Positions 15,238-22,840 of a stretch of DNA of 32,562 nucleotides are shown here, piece after piece (within the stretch, counting starts at the first letter, position 1; every line of letters begins with the position of its first letter). The notes under the pieces are model-generated. The model did not search any database. It was not told the origin of the DNA and saw only the letters and a list, made by a program, of their open reading frames with translations. Source of the stretch: Nonomuraea aridisoli. GTDB taxonomy: Bacteria > Actinomycetota > Actinomycetes > Streptosporangiales > Streptosporangiaceae. Where the stretch lies: assembly GCF_003236395.1 (NCBI RefSeq), contig NZ_POUD01000081.1:1-32562 (forward strand), in the 5' to 3' direction. Position numbers and translations under genes: made by a program.

Positions 15238-15569
15238 ACGCGCCCACGCTGATCCATACCGATTCCTGCCGGTCGGCCACGCTGCTTCAGCAAGCTTTGC
15301 GGCACGACGGAATCGACGCCGATGTTCACGACGGTTACGGCCTGGCATTGGTGTCGGTCTGGGTCAGCCTAGTGGTGTGGTGCGATGGCGAGCGCTTTTG
15401 GTGGCGCACCGGGTGGAATGCCGAGCGCCGACGGAACATCTACGCCTGGCACCCGACGACTGATCCGTACCGGGCGGCTCGACGCATCGTCATGCGGTAC
15501 GAGGAGTTGCGCGCCCAGCAGGACGCCGAGAGGCGCCCACCTCAGCCGCATACGGCGGAGCCTCAATGA
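15234..15569 (+). CDS. Hypothetical element protein (111 aa)
   Basis: The ATG at 15234 overlaps the previous stop (ATGA), implying coupled translation. The protein has an N-terminal Ala/Leu helix (RSATLLQQALRHDGIDADVHDGYG), a Trp-rich middle (VWVSLVVWCDGERFWWRTGW) and a basic C-terminal helix with a Pro/His tail. I do not recognise a named family; small Trp-rich proteins of this kind are frequent on actinomycete integrative elements. Function unknown. Confidence 0.6.
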   Translation: MNAPTLIHTDSCRSATLLQQALRHDGIDADVHDGYGLALVSVWVSLVVWCDGERFWWRTGWNAERRRNIYAWHPTTDPYRAARRIVMRYEELRAQQDAERRPPQPHTAEPQ

Positions 15570-16021
15570 GCAAGGCATGGAGCCGCGTCGGGTGCCAGGC
15601 GACGATCGTGAGGATGGACCATAGCCCCGCTTCCACGTGCGCCCATCGATCCAAGCTGATCGGCTGCGAAGGGCTGGTGGTGGCGGTGCTGCGCAACGGT
15701 GGCGCCGCTCTCCTGAGGCTTGACAACAACGAGTACGACCTCCCCCACGGTGTACGGCGTTGGGTCGTGGCCTGGGATGACCTTGAGCTGCACAAGCCGG
15801 TAGGTGCGTCCAAGCCCCCGGCGTACGTAGTCGGCTTTTCGAAGAAGCGCCGCGTCCTGAAGTATCACGCGGTCGCGCCGGGAACGAAGGTCGCCATTTG
15901 TTCTGCGCCGGTCAAGCCGCTGCCCTTCTGCGGCTGGTCGCTGGCTTTCTCCCCTACGACTCCCCGTGCGTGCTCGGAATGCCTCGCGCTCCTCACGGAG
16001 GGGACAGTGCCCGCACCCTGA
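15566..16021 (+). CDS. Hypothetical element protein with scattered cysteines
   Basis: 151 residues, coupled to the previous gene by an ATGA overlap. The centre is beta-strand-like (LIGCEGLVVAVLRNGGAALLRL, then YDLPHGVRRWVVAWDDLELH), and the C-terminal part has Cys residues in PFCGWSL and ACSECL that might bind a metal. No family is recognised. It is the last gene of the three-gene unit; the GntR repressor follows after 66 bases that contain a GntR operator. Confidence 0.6.
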   Translation: MSKAWSRVGCQATIVRMDHSPASTCAHRSKLIGCEGLVVAVLRNGGAALLRLDNNEYDLPHGVRRWVVAWDDLELHKPVGASKPPAYVVGFSKKRRVLKYHAVAPGTKVAICSAPVKPLPFCGWSLAFSPTTPRACSECLALLTEGTVPAP

Positions 16022-16056
16022 AGGGGCCTGACAAGCACATCCTCAGCCGGTACTGT

Positions 16057-16072
16057 GCTTGTGCGGACGAGC
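16057..16072. promoter_or_regulatory. GntR/KorSA-like operator O1 in the repressor's own promoter
   Basis: GCTTGTGCGGACGAGC is a 6-4-6 imperfect dyad around GCGG that matches the two sites before pra (ACTTGTGCGGATGAGT and ACTCATGCGGACAAGT). It lies 16 bases before the repressor's ATG, suggesting autoregulation. GntR/HutC operators are typically GT-(N4)-AC centred, as here. Confidence 0.7.
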
Positions 16073-16087
16073 GGAAGAGTGGTTGAG

Positions 16088-16804
16088 ATGAGCATGGACT
16101 TCGCGCCACCGAAATACGCCCAGGTGATGCGGGCCATTCAGGACCGTATCGAGTCGGGCGAGTACGGCCCCGGCGACATGCTGCCGTCTGAGACCCAGCT
16201 CGTCCGAGAGTTGGGCGTCGGTCGGACCACGGTCGTGCGCGCCCTTCAGACGCTGGCCATGCAGGGCTGGATCGAGCGCGAGCACGGACGCGGCTCGTTC
16301 GTGAAGGGCCGTCCGGAGAGCGCGGCCGAGCGGGTACGCCCCAGCCAGGCGACCACCGAGCAGGGCGAGAGCGCTGATGCGGTGGTGGAGGCCGGCCGTG
16401 TTCCAGCTCCACGCCATGTGGCGCGGCTGCTGGGCGTCGCCGAGGAAACGCCGGTAATCATGCGTCGACGCCTGGCCCGGCAGGCGGACGTGATCTCGGC
16501 GGTAGAGACATTCTGGGTGCCGCTAGAACACGCCATCGGCACCGACCTGGACAAGCCCCAGCCGCTACGGCGCGGCATCCGCCAGCACCTCCAGGCCGTC
16601 AAGCACCTGCGCTTCGACCACATCACCGAACGAGTCAGCGCACGCACGCCCACCCCGGACGAAGCCGACCTACTCGGGTCGTCCAACCCCGTCCTCGGCG
16701 TGCTGGCCACCGTGCACGACCCGGCCGGCAACGTGCTGATGGTGGTCAGCCTGGCCCTGCCGGGGAGCCTGCACGTCCTCGAAGATGTCTTCAAGGTGAG
16801 CTAA
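16088..16804 (+). CDS. GntR/HutC-family repressor, KorSA-like
   Basis: 238 residues. The winged HTH spans residues ~8-75 (PPKYAQVMRAIQDRIESGEYGPGDMLPSETQLVRELGVGRTTVVRALQTLAMQGWI...GRGSFV in order), then a linker and a UTRA ligand-binding domain (~95-235) with the VPLEHAIG and HITERVSAR segments. ATG 16088 follows a weak TTGAG; an in-frame start at 16055 would cover operator O1 and is rejected. In pSAM2 the GntR protein KorSA represses pra and so keeps the element integrated; the same gene order and three shared operators support that role here. Confidence 0.88.
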   Translation: MSMDFAPPKYAQVMRAIQDRIESGEYGPGDMLPSETQLVRELGVGRTTVVRALQTLAMQGWIEREHGRGSFVKGRPESAAERVRPSQATTEQGESADAVVEAGRVPAPRHVARLLGVAEETPVIMRRRLARQADVISAVETFWVPLEHAIGTDLDKPQPLRRGIRQHLQAVKHLRFDHITERVSARTPTPDEADLLGSSNPVLGVLATVHDPAGNVLMVVSLALPGSLHVLEDVFKVS

Positions 16805-16831
16805 CTCTTACCCGCCACTTACTACTCATCC

Positions 16832-16881
16832 ACTTGTGCGGATGAGTTTCGCTCACTTACTCTCAACTCATGCGGACAAGT
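16832..16881. promoter_or_regulatory. Paired GntR/KorSA-like operators O2 and O3 upstream of pra
   Basis: O2 is ACTTGTGCGGATGAGT (16832-16847) and O3 is ACTCATGCGGACAAGT (16866-16881), spaced 34 bases start to start, about three helical turns. O2 also lies within a larger inverted repeat (ACTCATCC 16824-16831 / GGATGAGT 16840-16847). Both fit the O1 pattern. Two sites in the right phase would allow cooperative repression of pra and the genes behind it. Confidence 0.75.
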
Positions 16882-16926
16882 GGATGAGCGAACGAAGGGC
16901 TCTCCACCGCTATCGAGAGGAACCAC

Positions 16927-17340
16927 ATGGCCATTCAAGGACCCATCCCCGTCACCTACGCCATGGTCTTCCCGCACGGCTGCTACATCGTCGGCGAGGT
17001 CGAGCCCGTCAAGGACTTCGACGCCTCCGCCGGCGGCCGGTTCGTGCAGGCCCGCGACAAGCAGACCGCCGAACTGGTCTGGCAGGTCGCGGTCATGGAC
17101 GGTGACCCGACCCTCAAGCCCGCCCAGAAGACCCTGGCAGTCAAGATCCTCGCTCCGGTCCAGCCGACTCCGCCGCAGTCCATGCCGGGGCTGCCGTTCA
17201 CGCCGGTCGAGTTCGACGGCATCACCGTCACCCCGTACGTCAACGCGGCCGGACGTCTCGCGTACTCGATCAAGGCCCGCGAGATGCGCCCGCCCCGCCA
17301 CACCCAGGTCAAGGCTCCGGCCGGAAAGGACGCCGCCTGA
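16927..17340 (+). CDS. pra: Pra-like activator of replication, integration and excision
   Basis: 137 residues beginning MAIQGPIPVTYAMVFPHGCY, with VGEVEPVKDFD, the RDKQT...LVWQVAVMD segment and a C-terminal PFTPVEFDGITVTPYV. This is the pattern of the actinomycete 'plasmid replication, integration and excision activator' family, whose pSAM2 member Pra switches on rep, xis and int. AGAGGA precedes the ATG. It heads a tightly packed operon (next starts overlap stops by 1-4 bases). Two KorSA-like operators in its promoter suggest it is the repressed master switch. Confidence 0.82.
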   Translation: MAIQGPIPVTYAMVFPHGCYIVGEVEPVKDFDASAGGRFVQARDKQTAELVWQVAVMDGDPTLKPAQKTLAVKILAPVQPTPPQSMPGLPFTPVEFDGITVTPYVNAAGRLAYSIKAREMRPPRHTQVKAPAGKDAA

Positions 17341-17597
17341 TGACCCGACGCCGTACCCCACGCACGAGCGTGATCCGGCTGACCACCGGGCACGCCGCCC
17401 GCACCCTCAACCATCCGTACGCCCAGTGTGAGCCCGTTCTGGCGCTCGACTTCGGCGCCACCTCGGTGCTGGTCACCACGAGCGGACCCGTTACAGACGA
17501 GGACCTGGAGTTCGCGCGCCAGCTCGCCCGCGAGGCTTACCGCTTCGCCCGCTCCCTAGAGCGCACCTACTCCGGAACCCCGGGGGCGGTGGCATGA
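17340..17597 (+). CDS. Small element protein, paralogue of the next gene
   Basis: 85 residues, start overlapping the pra stop by one base (TGATG). After a basic N-terminus comes ALDFGATSVLVTTSGPVTDEDLEFARQLAREAYRFARSLE: two short strands, the GPVTDEDL loop and a helix. The same segment recurs in the following gene (VHISTTGAGPVTDDDLTIAREIFNAAARYL), so the two arose by duplication. Function unknown; their place between pra and tra suggests a role in transfer or copy control, as for spread genes of other elements. Confidence 0.68.
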   Translation: MTRRRTPRTSVIRLTTGHAARTLNHPYAQCEPVLALDFGATSVLVTTSGPVTDEDLEFARQLAREAYRFARSLERTYSGTPGAVA

Positions 17598-17908
17598 GCG
17601 AGCACCGGCCCTACACCTACGTCACCTTGTCCATGCGACCCGACACTGAGCCACACGTCAGCGTCTCCTTCCACACCGCGCGCCTCAAGGTGCGTTCTGG
17701 ACTCCTGCTCAGCAACCCGCGCCCCTACCTGGACTTCACCTCGCACGAGGCGAACGTGCACATCTCCACCACCGGAGCCGGGCCGGTCACCGACGACGAC
17801 CTGACCATCGCCCGCGAGATCTTCAACGCCGCCGCTCGCTACCTGGCCGACTGCGAGCAGCTCCACGCCGAACAGGCCAACAAGGACGCCAGCGACACGG
17901 CGGCCTGA
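17594..17908 (+). CDS. Small element protein, paralogue of the preceding gene
   Basis: 104 residues, coupled to the previous gene by ATGA overlap. It has an N-terminal strand-rich part (YTYVTLSMRPDTEPHVSVSF) that the neighbour lacks, then the shared GPVTDDDL-helix module and an acidic C-terminal tail. No membrane segment is present. A strong hairpin separates it from tra. Function unknown. Confidence 0.68.
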   Translation: MSEHRPYTYVTLSMRPDTEPHVSVSFHTARLKVRSGLLLSNPRPYLDFTSHEANVHISTTGAGPVTDDDLTIAREIFNAAARYLADCEQLHAEQANKDASDTAA

Positions 17909-17919
17909 CCTCATGAGGC

Positions 17920-17953
17920 GGGGCCGCTGGAAGCGGCAACTTCCGGCGGCCCC
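17920..17953 (+). terminator. 14-bp hairpin between the small genes and tra, possible attenuator
   Basis: GGGGCCGCTGGAAG (17920-17933) pairs with CTTCCGGCGGCCCC (17940-17953) around a 6-base loop, with a single U-G pair. There is no T-run. It sits inside an otherwise overlapping operon, 43 bases before the tra start, so it could reduce tra expression or stabilise the upstream mRNA. Confidence 0.6.
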
Positions 17954-17995
17954 TCGGTTCTCCCCTGACTCCACATCACGAGAGGTTCCCAGCTT

Positions 17996-19414
17996 ATGTT
18001 CAAGCGGCTGCCTGGCGACGAGGCGCGCAACCTCGTCTCCACCACGCCTGACACGGCCGTTGTCTTCCGACCGGCCGTCGTCACCACACCCGCCATCCTC
18101 ACCATCGTCATCCTCATCTGGCGCATGCTCGCCGGACTCGTTCGTACGGCCTGGCGTCACCCCATCGCGGCCACCGTCCCGGTGATTCCCGGCGCTGTCT
18201 GGTACGTCTACGGCTGGCCGGCGTCGGCCTCCCTGTCCGGGACGGTCGTCCTTGCCCTGATCTCATGGGCGTTCATCGACCGCCCATCGTTCGTCCGCCT
18301 CGTCGGCTACCGGCTGCTGGCCTGGTGGCGGTTCGTCTGGATCTACCGCCGCCACTGGCAACCCGTCATGATCGTCTCCGGCCTCGGCCGCCACCTCAAG
18401 GGCCGCGACTACCTGCCCATCCTCGGCAAGGTCACCTGCACCTCCTGGGCCGACCTGGTCACCGTACGCATGCTCAAGGGCCAGGCGGTCAAGGACTGGT
18501 CCGACCGCCTCGACCACCTGGCCCAGGGCTTCGGCGCGCGGTCCTGCCGGGTGGCGCTCGCCAGCTCCGGGCGGCTCATCCTGACCTTCCCGCGCAGCGA
18601 TCCACTCGCCTCACCCATGCCCGCCCTCCCCATACCTCAAGAGGCGACCGTGGGACCGGTCGAGATCGGCCGGAGCGAGGACGGGCAACCATGGCGGCTC
18701 AAGGTCCACGGCACTCACGTCCTGGTCGCGGGCGCCACCGGGGCCGGCAAGGGGTCGATCATCTGGTCCGTCATTCGTGCTCTCCTGCCCGCCGTCCGGG
18801 CCGGTCTGGTCGAGCTGTGGGCCCTGGACCCGAAATTGATGGAGCTGTCCTACGGGCGTGACCTGTTCGGCGAACGGTACGCGGCCACGCCGGAGGAGTG
18901 CGCCGAGGCGCTGGAAGAGGCCGTGTCCGTCATGCAGAAGCGGGCGGCCCGGTTCGCCGGTCTCCAGCGCTCCCACGTCCCCACCGTCAAGGACCCGTTC
19001 GTCCTGGTCGTGGTGGACGAGGTGGCGTTCCTGACCGCGTACCAGTCCGATCGTGGGCTCAGGCAGCGGATCTCCGCCGCGCTGGCCACGCTCACCACGC
19101 AAGGCCGCGCGGTCGGCGTCGGCGTTCTGGCAGCGTTGCAGGACCCGCGCAAAGAGGTCATGAACATCCGCAACCTGTTCCCCGACAAGATCGCTTTGCG
19201 GCTGGACGAGTCGGAACAGGTGGACATGGTCCTCGGCGACGGCGCCCGCGACCGTGGCGCGCTGGCCGACCACATCTCGCCGGTTCCGGAGCTGGGCGCG
19301 GGCGTCGGCTACGTCCGGCTGGAAACCAGCCCCGACCCCATCCGGGTCCGCGCCGCCTACGTCTCCGACGCCGATATCCGCGCCATGGCCGCGCCGTACG
19401 GGGAGGCCGCATGA
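17996..19414 (+). CDS. FtsK/SpoIIIE-type DNA translocase for conjugal transfer (Tra)
   Basis: 472 residues. Two hydrophobic segments in the first ~95 residues (around TTPAILTIVILIW and VVLALISWAF) anchor it in the membrane. The motor domain has Walker A G246-ATGAGKGS and Walker B LVVVDEVAF with D341/E342, followed by FtsK-like arginine and sensor regions (TTQGRAVGVGVLAALQDPRKE, NLFPDKIALRL). A single protein of this family pumps double-stranded plasmid DNA between hyphae in AICEs and Streptomyces plasmids. GAGAGG lies upstream of the ATG. The next gene starts inside its stop (ATGA). Length fits AICE Tra proteins. Confidence 0.92.
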   Translation: MFKRLPGDEARNLVSTTPDTAVVFRPAVVTTPAILTIVILIWRMLAGLVRTAWRHPIAATVPVIPGAVWYVYGWPASASLSGTVVLALISWAFIDRPSFVRLVGYRLLAWWRFVWIYRRHWQPVMIVSGLGRHLKGRDYLPILGKVTCTSWADLVTVRMLKGQAVKDWSDRLDHLAQGFGARSCRVALASSGRLILTFPRSDPLASPMPALPIPQEATVGPVEIGRSEDGQPWRLKVHGTHVLVAGATGAGKGSIIWSVIRALLPAVRAGLVELWALDPKLMELSYGRDLFGERYAATPEECAEALEEAVSVMQKRAARFAGLQRSHVPTVKDPFVLVVVDEVAFLTAYQSDRGLRQRISAALATLTTQGRAVGVGVLAALQDPRKEVMNIRNLFPDKIALRLDESEQVDMVLGDGARDRGALADHISPVPELGAGVGYVRLETSPDPIRVRAAYVSDADIRAMAAPYGEAA

Positions 19415-19614
19415 AGATCTGCTTCCACGGCACCGCCGACGAGATCAGCCTCGTCGCCGGCCGTCCCCTGCTGGTCCTGCTGACCGCCCGCGACCTCCCC
19501 CGGATGCGGGTCTTCGAGCTCTACCACTCCCGAATCCACGTACACCCACGCCTGGAGCACTACCGGCTCTGCGCCCTCATCACCGAGACCACCGACGAAG
19601 GGAGGACCGCATGA
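19411..19614 (+). CDS. Small hypothetical protein between tra and rep (67 aa)
   Basis: Starts inside the tra stop and ends inside the rep start (ATGA at both junctions), so translation is coupled across all three genes. The sequence MKICFHGTADEISLVAGRPLLVLL then RMRVFELYHSRIHVHPRLEHYRL is protein-like, strand-rich and soluble. The family is unknown. Tight packing argues it is real. Confidence 0.65.
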   Translation: MKICFHGTADEISLVAGRPLLVLLTARDLPRMRVFELYHSRIHVHPRLEHYRLCALITETTDEGRTA

Positions 19615-21218
19615 CCCACCCGCACGACCGCGCCCTGCCCCGCGCCGTCCGCCAGGCCATGCCGATGGCCCGCGACGTGCTCATAGAGGTCGCCAAGCAG
19701 CACGGCGTCTGCATCCGGCCCATCGCGCTACGGCGGTTCGACATCGTCACCGGCAAGGCCGAGGTCATCGACGTGCCGTGCGGCTCCACCCTGGCCAGCA
19801 AGTGCCCGCCCTGCGCCAAGCGCAACCGCCAGCTCCGCATGGCTCAGTGCCGCGAGGGCTGGCACCTGGACGAGGAACCCACCATCACGCCGGACGAGCC
19901 GGACGAGGAACAGCGCTGGCTCATCGCGTTCCGCGCCGACATGCAGGCCAAGCGCGACGCCGCCGCACAGGCCGGCGAGGACACCACCGACCTGGACGCG
20001 CTCCTGGCCGGCCTCGATGACGAGATCAACGCCGCAGGCATGAGAGGACGAGTCACCGGATCCGCGGCTCCCAAGCGCACCCGCTCGACCCGGCGACGCC
20101 AGGACGCACCGGACCTGCCCAAGCGCAAGATGGTCCACACCACCCTGGGCCGCACCTTCCAAGCCTCGGACGGCAGGGTCTATCGGCCGTCCCTGTTCGT
20201 CACGCTAACCCTGCCTTCGTACGGGAAGGTCCGCGACGGCGTCCCCATCAACCCGGACACCTACGACTACCGGCGCGCCGCCCGAGATGCGCTGCACTTC
20301 TCCAAGCTCGTCGATCGCTTCGTGCAGAACCTGCGCCGGGTCGCGGGCTATGACGTGCAGTACTTCGCCTCGGTAGAGCCTCAGAAGCGGCTGGCTCCGC
20401 ATCTGCACATGGCCATCCGGGGCACCCTGCCGCGCGCCGAGATCAAGCAGATAGCCGCCGCCACCTACCACCAGGCCTGGTGGCCGCAGGCTGACGAAGT
20501 CGTCTTCGAGGGTGATCACATCCCGGTCTGGCAGGACGGCACCGGCTACCTCGACCCGACTACCGGCGAAGTCCTGCCCACCTGGGACGAGGCCCTCGAC
20601 GCGATAGGCGAGGACGCCGAACCCCTCCACGTGATCCGCTTCGGCGAACAGATCGATGTCCAAGGTGTCCTGGCCGGCACCCCGGACGCCGACCAGTGCA
20701 TCCGCTACCTGTCCAAGTACCTGACCAAGTCCATCGGCGACGCCCTCGACGGCGGCCAGGCCCAACGCGACCACGCCGCCCGCCTGCTCGACGCCCTCCG
20801 CTACGAACCCTGCTCACCGACCTGCCCGAACTGGCTCCGCTACGGCGTCCAGCCCAAGGGAGCCAAGCCCGGCATGCAACCAGGCCACTGCCGTGGCAAG
20901 GCCCACAAGCCCGACCACCTCGGCTACGCCGGGCGGCGCGTCCTGGTCTCGCGCAAGTGGTCCAACAAGACCCTCGCCGAACACAAGCAAGACCGCCGCA
21001 CCTGGGCCCTGGAAGCCCTCGGCCAAGCCAACGAACCCACCGACCCACACCGCTACGTTTGGAAGCCGGTCCCGGCCGGAGACGCCAACGTGCCACCCCT
21101 CGCCGTACGCCTCCTGCGCACGGTCGCCGAACGCCAACGCTGGCGAGCCCACCTGAGAGAGCTGGAGGCCAGAGCGGCCGGTCAAGATCTTTCGGCAATT
21201 CGAGGGGAGGCGGCCTGA
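19611..21218 (+). CDS. repSA: Rolling-circle replication initiator, RepSA-like
   Basis: 535 residues. A Cys cluster (C57, C65-PP-C68) suggests a zinc site in the N-terminal part. The HUH endonuclease core has motif 1 FVTLTLPSYG (196-205), motif 2 H264-L-H266 in PHLHMAIRG, and motif 3 Y366-LSK-Y370 in IRYLSKYLTK, where one Tyr nicks the origin. This is the replication-initiator family of pSAM2-type elements (RepSA), which start rolling-circle replication of the excised circle. A further Cys group (CSPTCPNW...HCRGKAH) lies near the C-terminus. The double-strand origin is often within or beside this gene; I could not pinpoint it. It is coupled to xis by a TGATG overlap. Confidence 0.9.
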   Translation: MTHPHDRALPRAVRQAMPMARDVLIEVAKQHGVCIRPIALRRFDIVTGKAEVIDVPCGSTLASKCPPCAKRNRQLRMAQCREGWHLDEEPTITPDEPDEEQRWLIAFRADMQAKRDAAAQAGEDTTDLDALLAGLDDEINAAGMRGRVTGSAAPKRTRSTRRRQDAPDLPKRKMVHTTLGRTFQASDGRVYRPSLFVTLTLPSYGKVRDGVPINPDTYDYRRAARDALHFSKLVDRFVQNLRRVAGYDVQYFASVEPQKRLAPHLHMAIRGTLPRAEIKQIAAATYHQAWWPQADEVVFEGDHIPVWQDGTGYLDPTTGEVLPTWDEALDAIGEDAEPLHVIRFGEQIDVQGVLAGTPDADQCIRYLSKYLTKSIGDALDGGQAQRDHAARLLDALRYEPCSPTCPNWLRYGVQPKGAKPGMQPGHCRGKAHKPDHLGYAGRRVLVSRKWSNKTLAEHKQDRRTWALEALGQANEPTDPHRYVWKPVPAGDANVPPLAVRLLRTVAERQRWRAHLRELEARAAGQDLSAIRGEAA

Positions 21219-21409
21219 TGGATCCCTTGTTCTACCGTCCAAAGGACGCAGCGACCGCCCTCGGCATGAGCCGGACGGCCGTCTTCCGACTGATCAAGTC
21301 GGGTGAACTCCGATCGATCAAGCACAATGGCTACCGGCTGATCCCCGCCGCCGCTCTTGTGGACTACGCCCGCGCGCTTGAGGCTCAAGCCTCTATGGAG
21401 GTGGCGTGA
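21218..21409 (+). CDS. xis: Excisionase (MerR-like/HTH_17 winged helix)
   Basis: 63 residues: FYRPKDAATALGMSRTAVFRLIKSGELRSIKHNGYRLIPAAALVDY spans almost the whole length and is the HTH_17 excisionase fold (helix-turn-helix, then a wing with Arg/Lys). Such proteins bend att DNA and drive the integrase toward excision. It starts in the rep stop and ends in the int start, the standard rep-xis-int operon of pSAM2-type elements. Confidence 0.9.
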   Translation: MDPLFYRPKDAATALGMSRTAVFRLIKSGELRSIKHNGYRLIPAAALVDYARALEAQASMEVA

Positions 21410-22758
21410 TGGCCGAAAGGAAGCCTAATGGCCGCTCGTCCATCTACCTCGGCAAGGACGGCAAATGGCACGGCTGGGTGACGGTCGGCATCAAACCGGA
21501 TGGGTCGCCTGATCGCCGGCACCGTAAGGGCAAGACCGAGGCGGAGGTGACGCGCAAGGTTCGCGAACTGGAGAACCAGCGCGAGTCAGGCCGGGTGAGC
21601 AGGGCGGGCCGTGCTCCTACTGTCGCCGAGTGGATGGCGGAGTTCCTCGACGTGATCTGTGAGCGCCTGGTCCTCTCCGACAAGATGGCGCCGCGCACGC
21701 TGACGGACTACCGGTCGAAGACGAGGAATTGGATCGTGCCGCTCCTCGGCAAACACCGCTTGGACCGACTCATGCCCGAGCACCTCGATACCGCGTACAC
21801 AACGATGCTGGAAGAGGGCCTGTCCTCCAGCAGCGTGCTCAAGGTGCACCGGATCTTGTCCCGCGCTCTCACGATCGCCGTACGCCGGGGCCGCATCGCT
21901 CGCAACGTGGCCACGCTGATCGATGCGCCCTCCGCCACCACGACGGAGATCGAACCGCTGACCGGGGAAGAGGCGCGACGCATCCTCGAAGTAGCCAAGA
22001 CCAAGAGGAACGGGGCGCGGTGGTCGGTGGCCCTGGCTCTCGGCATCCGCCAGGGCGAGGCCCTCGGACTCCGCTGGTCGTACGTCGATCTGGAGACTGG
22101 GGAGGTGCGGGCGTGGTTTCAGATCCAGCGGTCGGAATGGCAGCACGGCTGCGATGATCCGCACGCCTGCGGCGAGAAGTGGCACCGCAAGGCGTGCAGG
22201 CGCAACTGCAAGGAGCACCGGCACGAGAGCGACTGCAAGCCGGGCTGTAAGAAGCGCGCTCACCGCTGCTGCAAGCGCCCGTGCCCCAAGGACTGCACCA
22301 GCCACGCCGACAAGTGCCCGAAGCGCACAGGCGGCGGTCTCCTCTTCCGGCAACGCAAGGGCAAGGGCAAGCTCACCCTCCAGTGCCCTCCGGCGCTCCT
22401 GGCTCTCCTACGGGCCCACAAGAAGGTCCAGGCGGCCGAACGGCTCAGAGCTGGGGACAAGTGGACGGATCACGATCTGGTCTTCACAACGAAGCTCGGC
22501 GGCCCGATCGAGCGCACCGAGGACTGGAAGCAGTGGAAGACCATCCTCAAGCAGGCCGGCGTCAGGGACGTCCGGGTCCACGACGCCCGGCACACCGCCG
22601 CGACCCTGTTGATAGAGCAGGGCGTCCACATCCGCGTCGTACAGGAAATCCTCGGCCACACTCGGGTCACCACCACCGAGCGCTACACCCACGTGGCAAC
22701 TCTCCAGATGAAGGACGCCAGTGACCGCATGGGCGCCGCGCTCTGGGGATCGTCCTGA
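21409..22758 (+). CDS. int: Tyrosine site-specific integrase with a Cys-rich insertion
   Basis: 449 residues. An N-terminal arm-binding segment (SIYLGKDGKWHGWVTVG) and a core-binding SAM-like domain (~70-170) are followed by the catalytic domain with Arg214 (GIRQGEALGLRW), H391-DA-R394 (VHDARHTAATL), H417 (LGHTRVTTT) and Tyr426 (ERYTH). Residues ~248-305 form an insertion with about 13 Cys and many His (HGCDDPHACGEKWHRKACRRNC and onward), probably binding several zinc ions; similar insertions occur in other actinomycete element integrases. ATG 21409 is 6 bases after GGAGG; GTG 21406 is less well placed. The gene abuts attR, as usual. Confidence 0.95.
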   Translation: MAERKPNGRSSIYLGKDGKWHGWVTVGIKPDGSPDRRHRKGKTEAEVTRKVRELENQRESGRVSRAGRAPTVAEWMAEFLDVICERLVLSDKMAPRTLTDYRSKTRNWIVPLLGKHRLDRLMPEHLDTAYTTMLEEGLSSSSVLKVHRILSRALTIAVRRGRIARNVATLIDAPSATTTEIEPLTGEEARRILEVAKTKRNGARWSVALALGIRQGEALGLRWSYVDLETGEVRAWFQIQRSEWQHGCDDPHACGEKWHRKACRRNCKEHRHESDCKPGCKKRAHRCCKRPCPKDCTSHADKCPKRTGGGLLFRQRKGKGKLTLQCPPALLALLRAHKKVQAAERLRAGDKWTDHDLVFTTKLGGPIERTEDWKQWKTILKQAGVRDVRVHDARHTAATLLIEQGVHIRVVQEILGHTRVTTTERYTHVATLQMKDASDRMGAALWGSS

Positions 22759-22766
22759 GGACAACT

Positions 22767-22785
22767 GCAACCCGAACTGCAACCC
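22767..22785 (+). repeat. 19-bp repeat inside the right end, candidate integrase arm site
   Basis: GCAACCCGAACTGCAACCC, identical to 8339-8357, lies between the int stop and attR. See the left copy for the argument. Confidence 0.6.
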
Positions 22786-22804
22786 TGATGTTCGCAGAGA
22801 TCAA

Positions 22805-22840
22805 AAAGGCCCTCTCCCCGTACTCGGGAAGAGGGCCTTT
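22805..22840 (-). terminator. tRNA-Ser terminator hairpin
   Basis: AAAGGCCCTC (22805-22814) pairs with GAGGGCCTTT (22831-22840); an inner CCCG/CGGG stem extends it. On the minus strand it follows the tRNA 3' end by 6 bases and ends in a T-run (TTTTTGAT), a typical intrinsic terminator. An identical hairpin is in attL. Confidence 0.85.
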
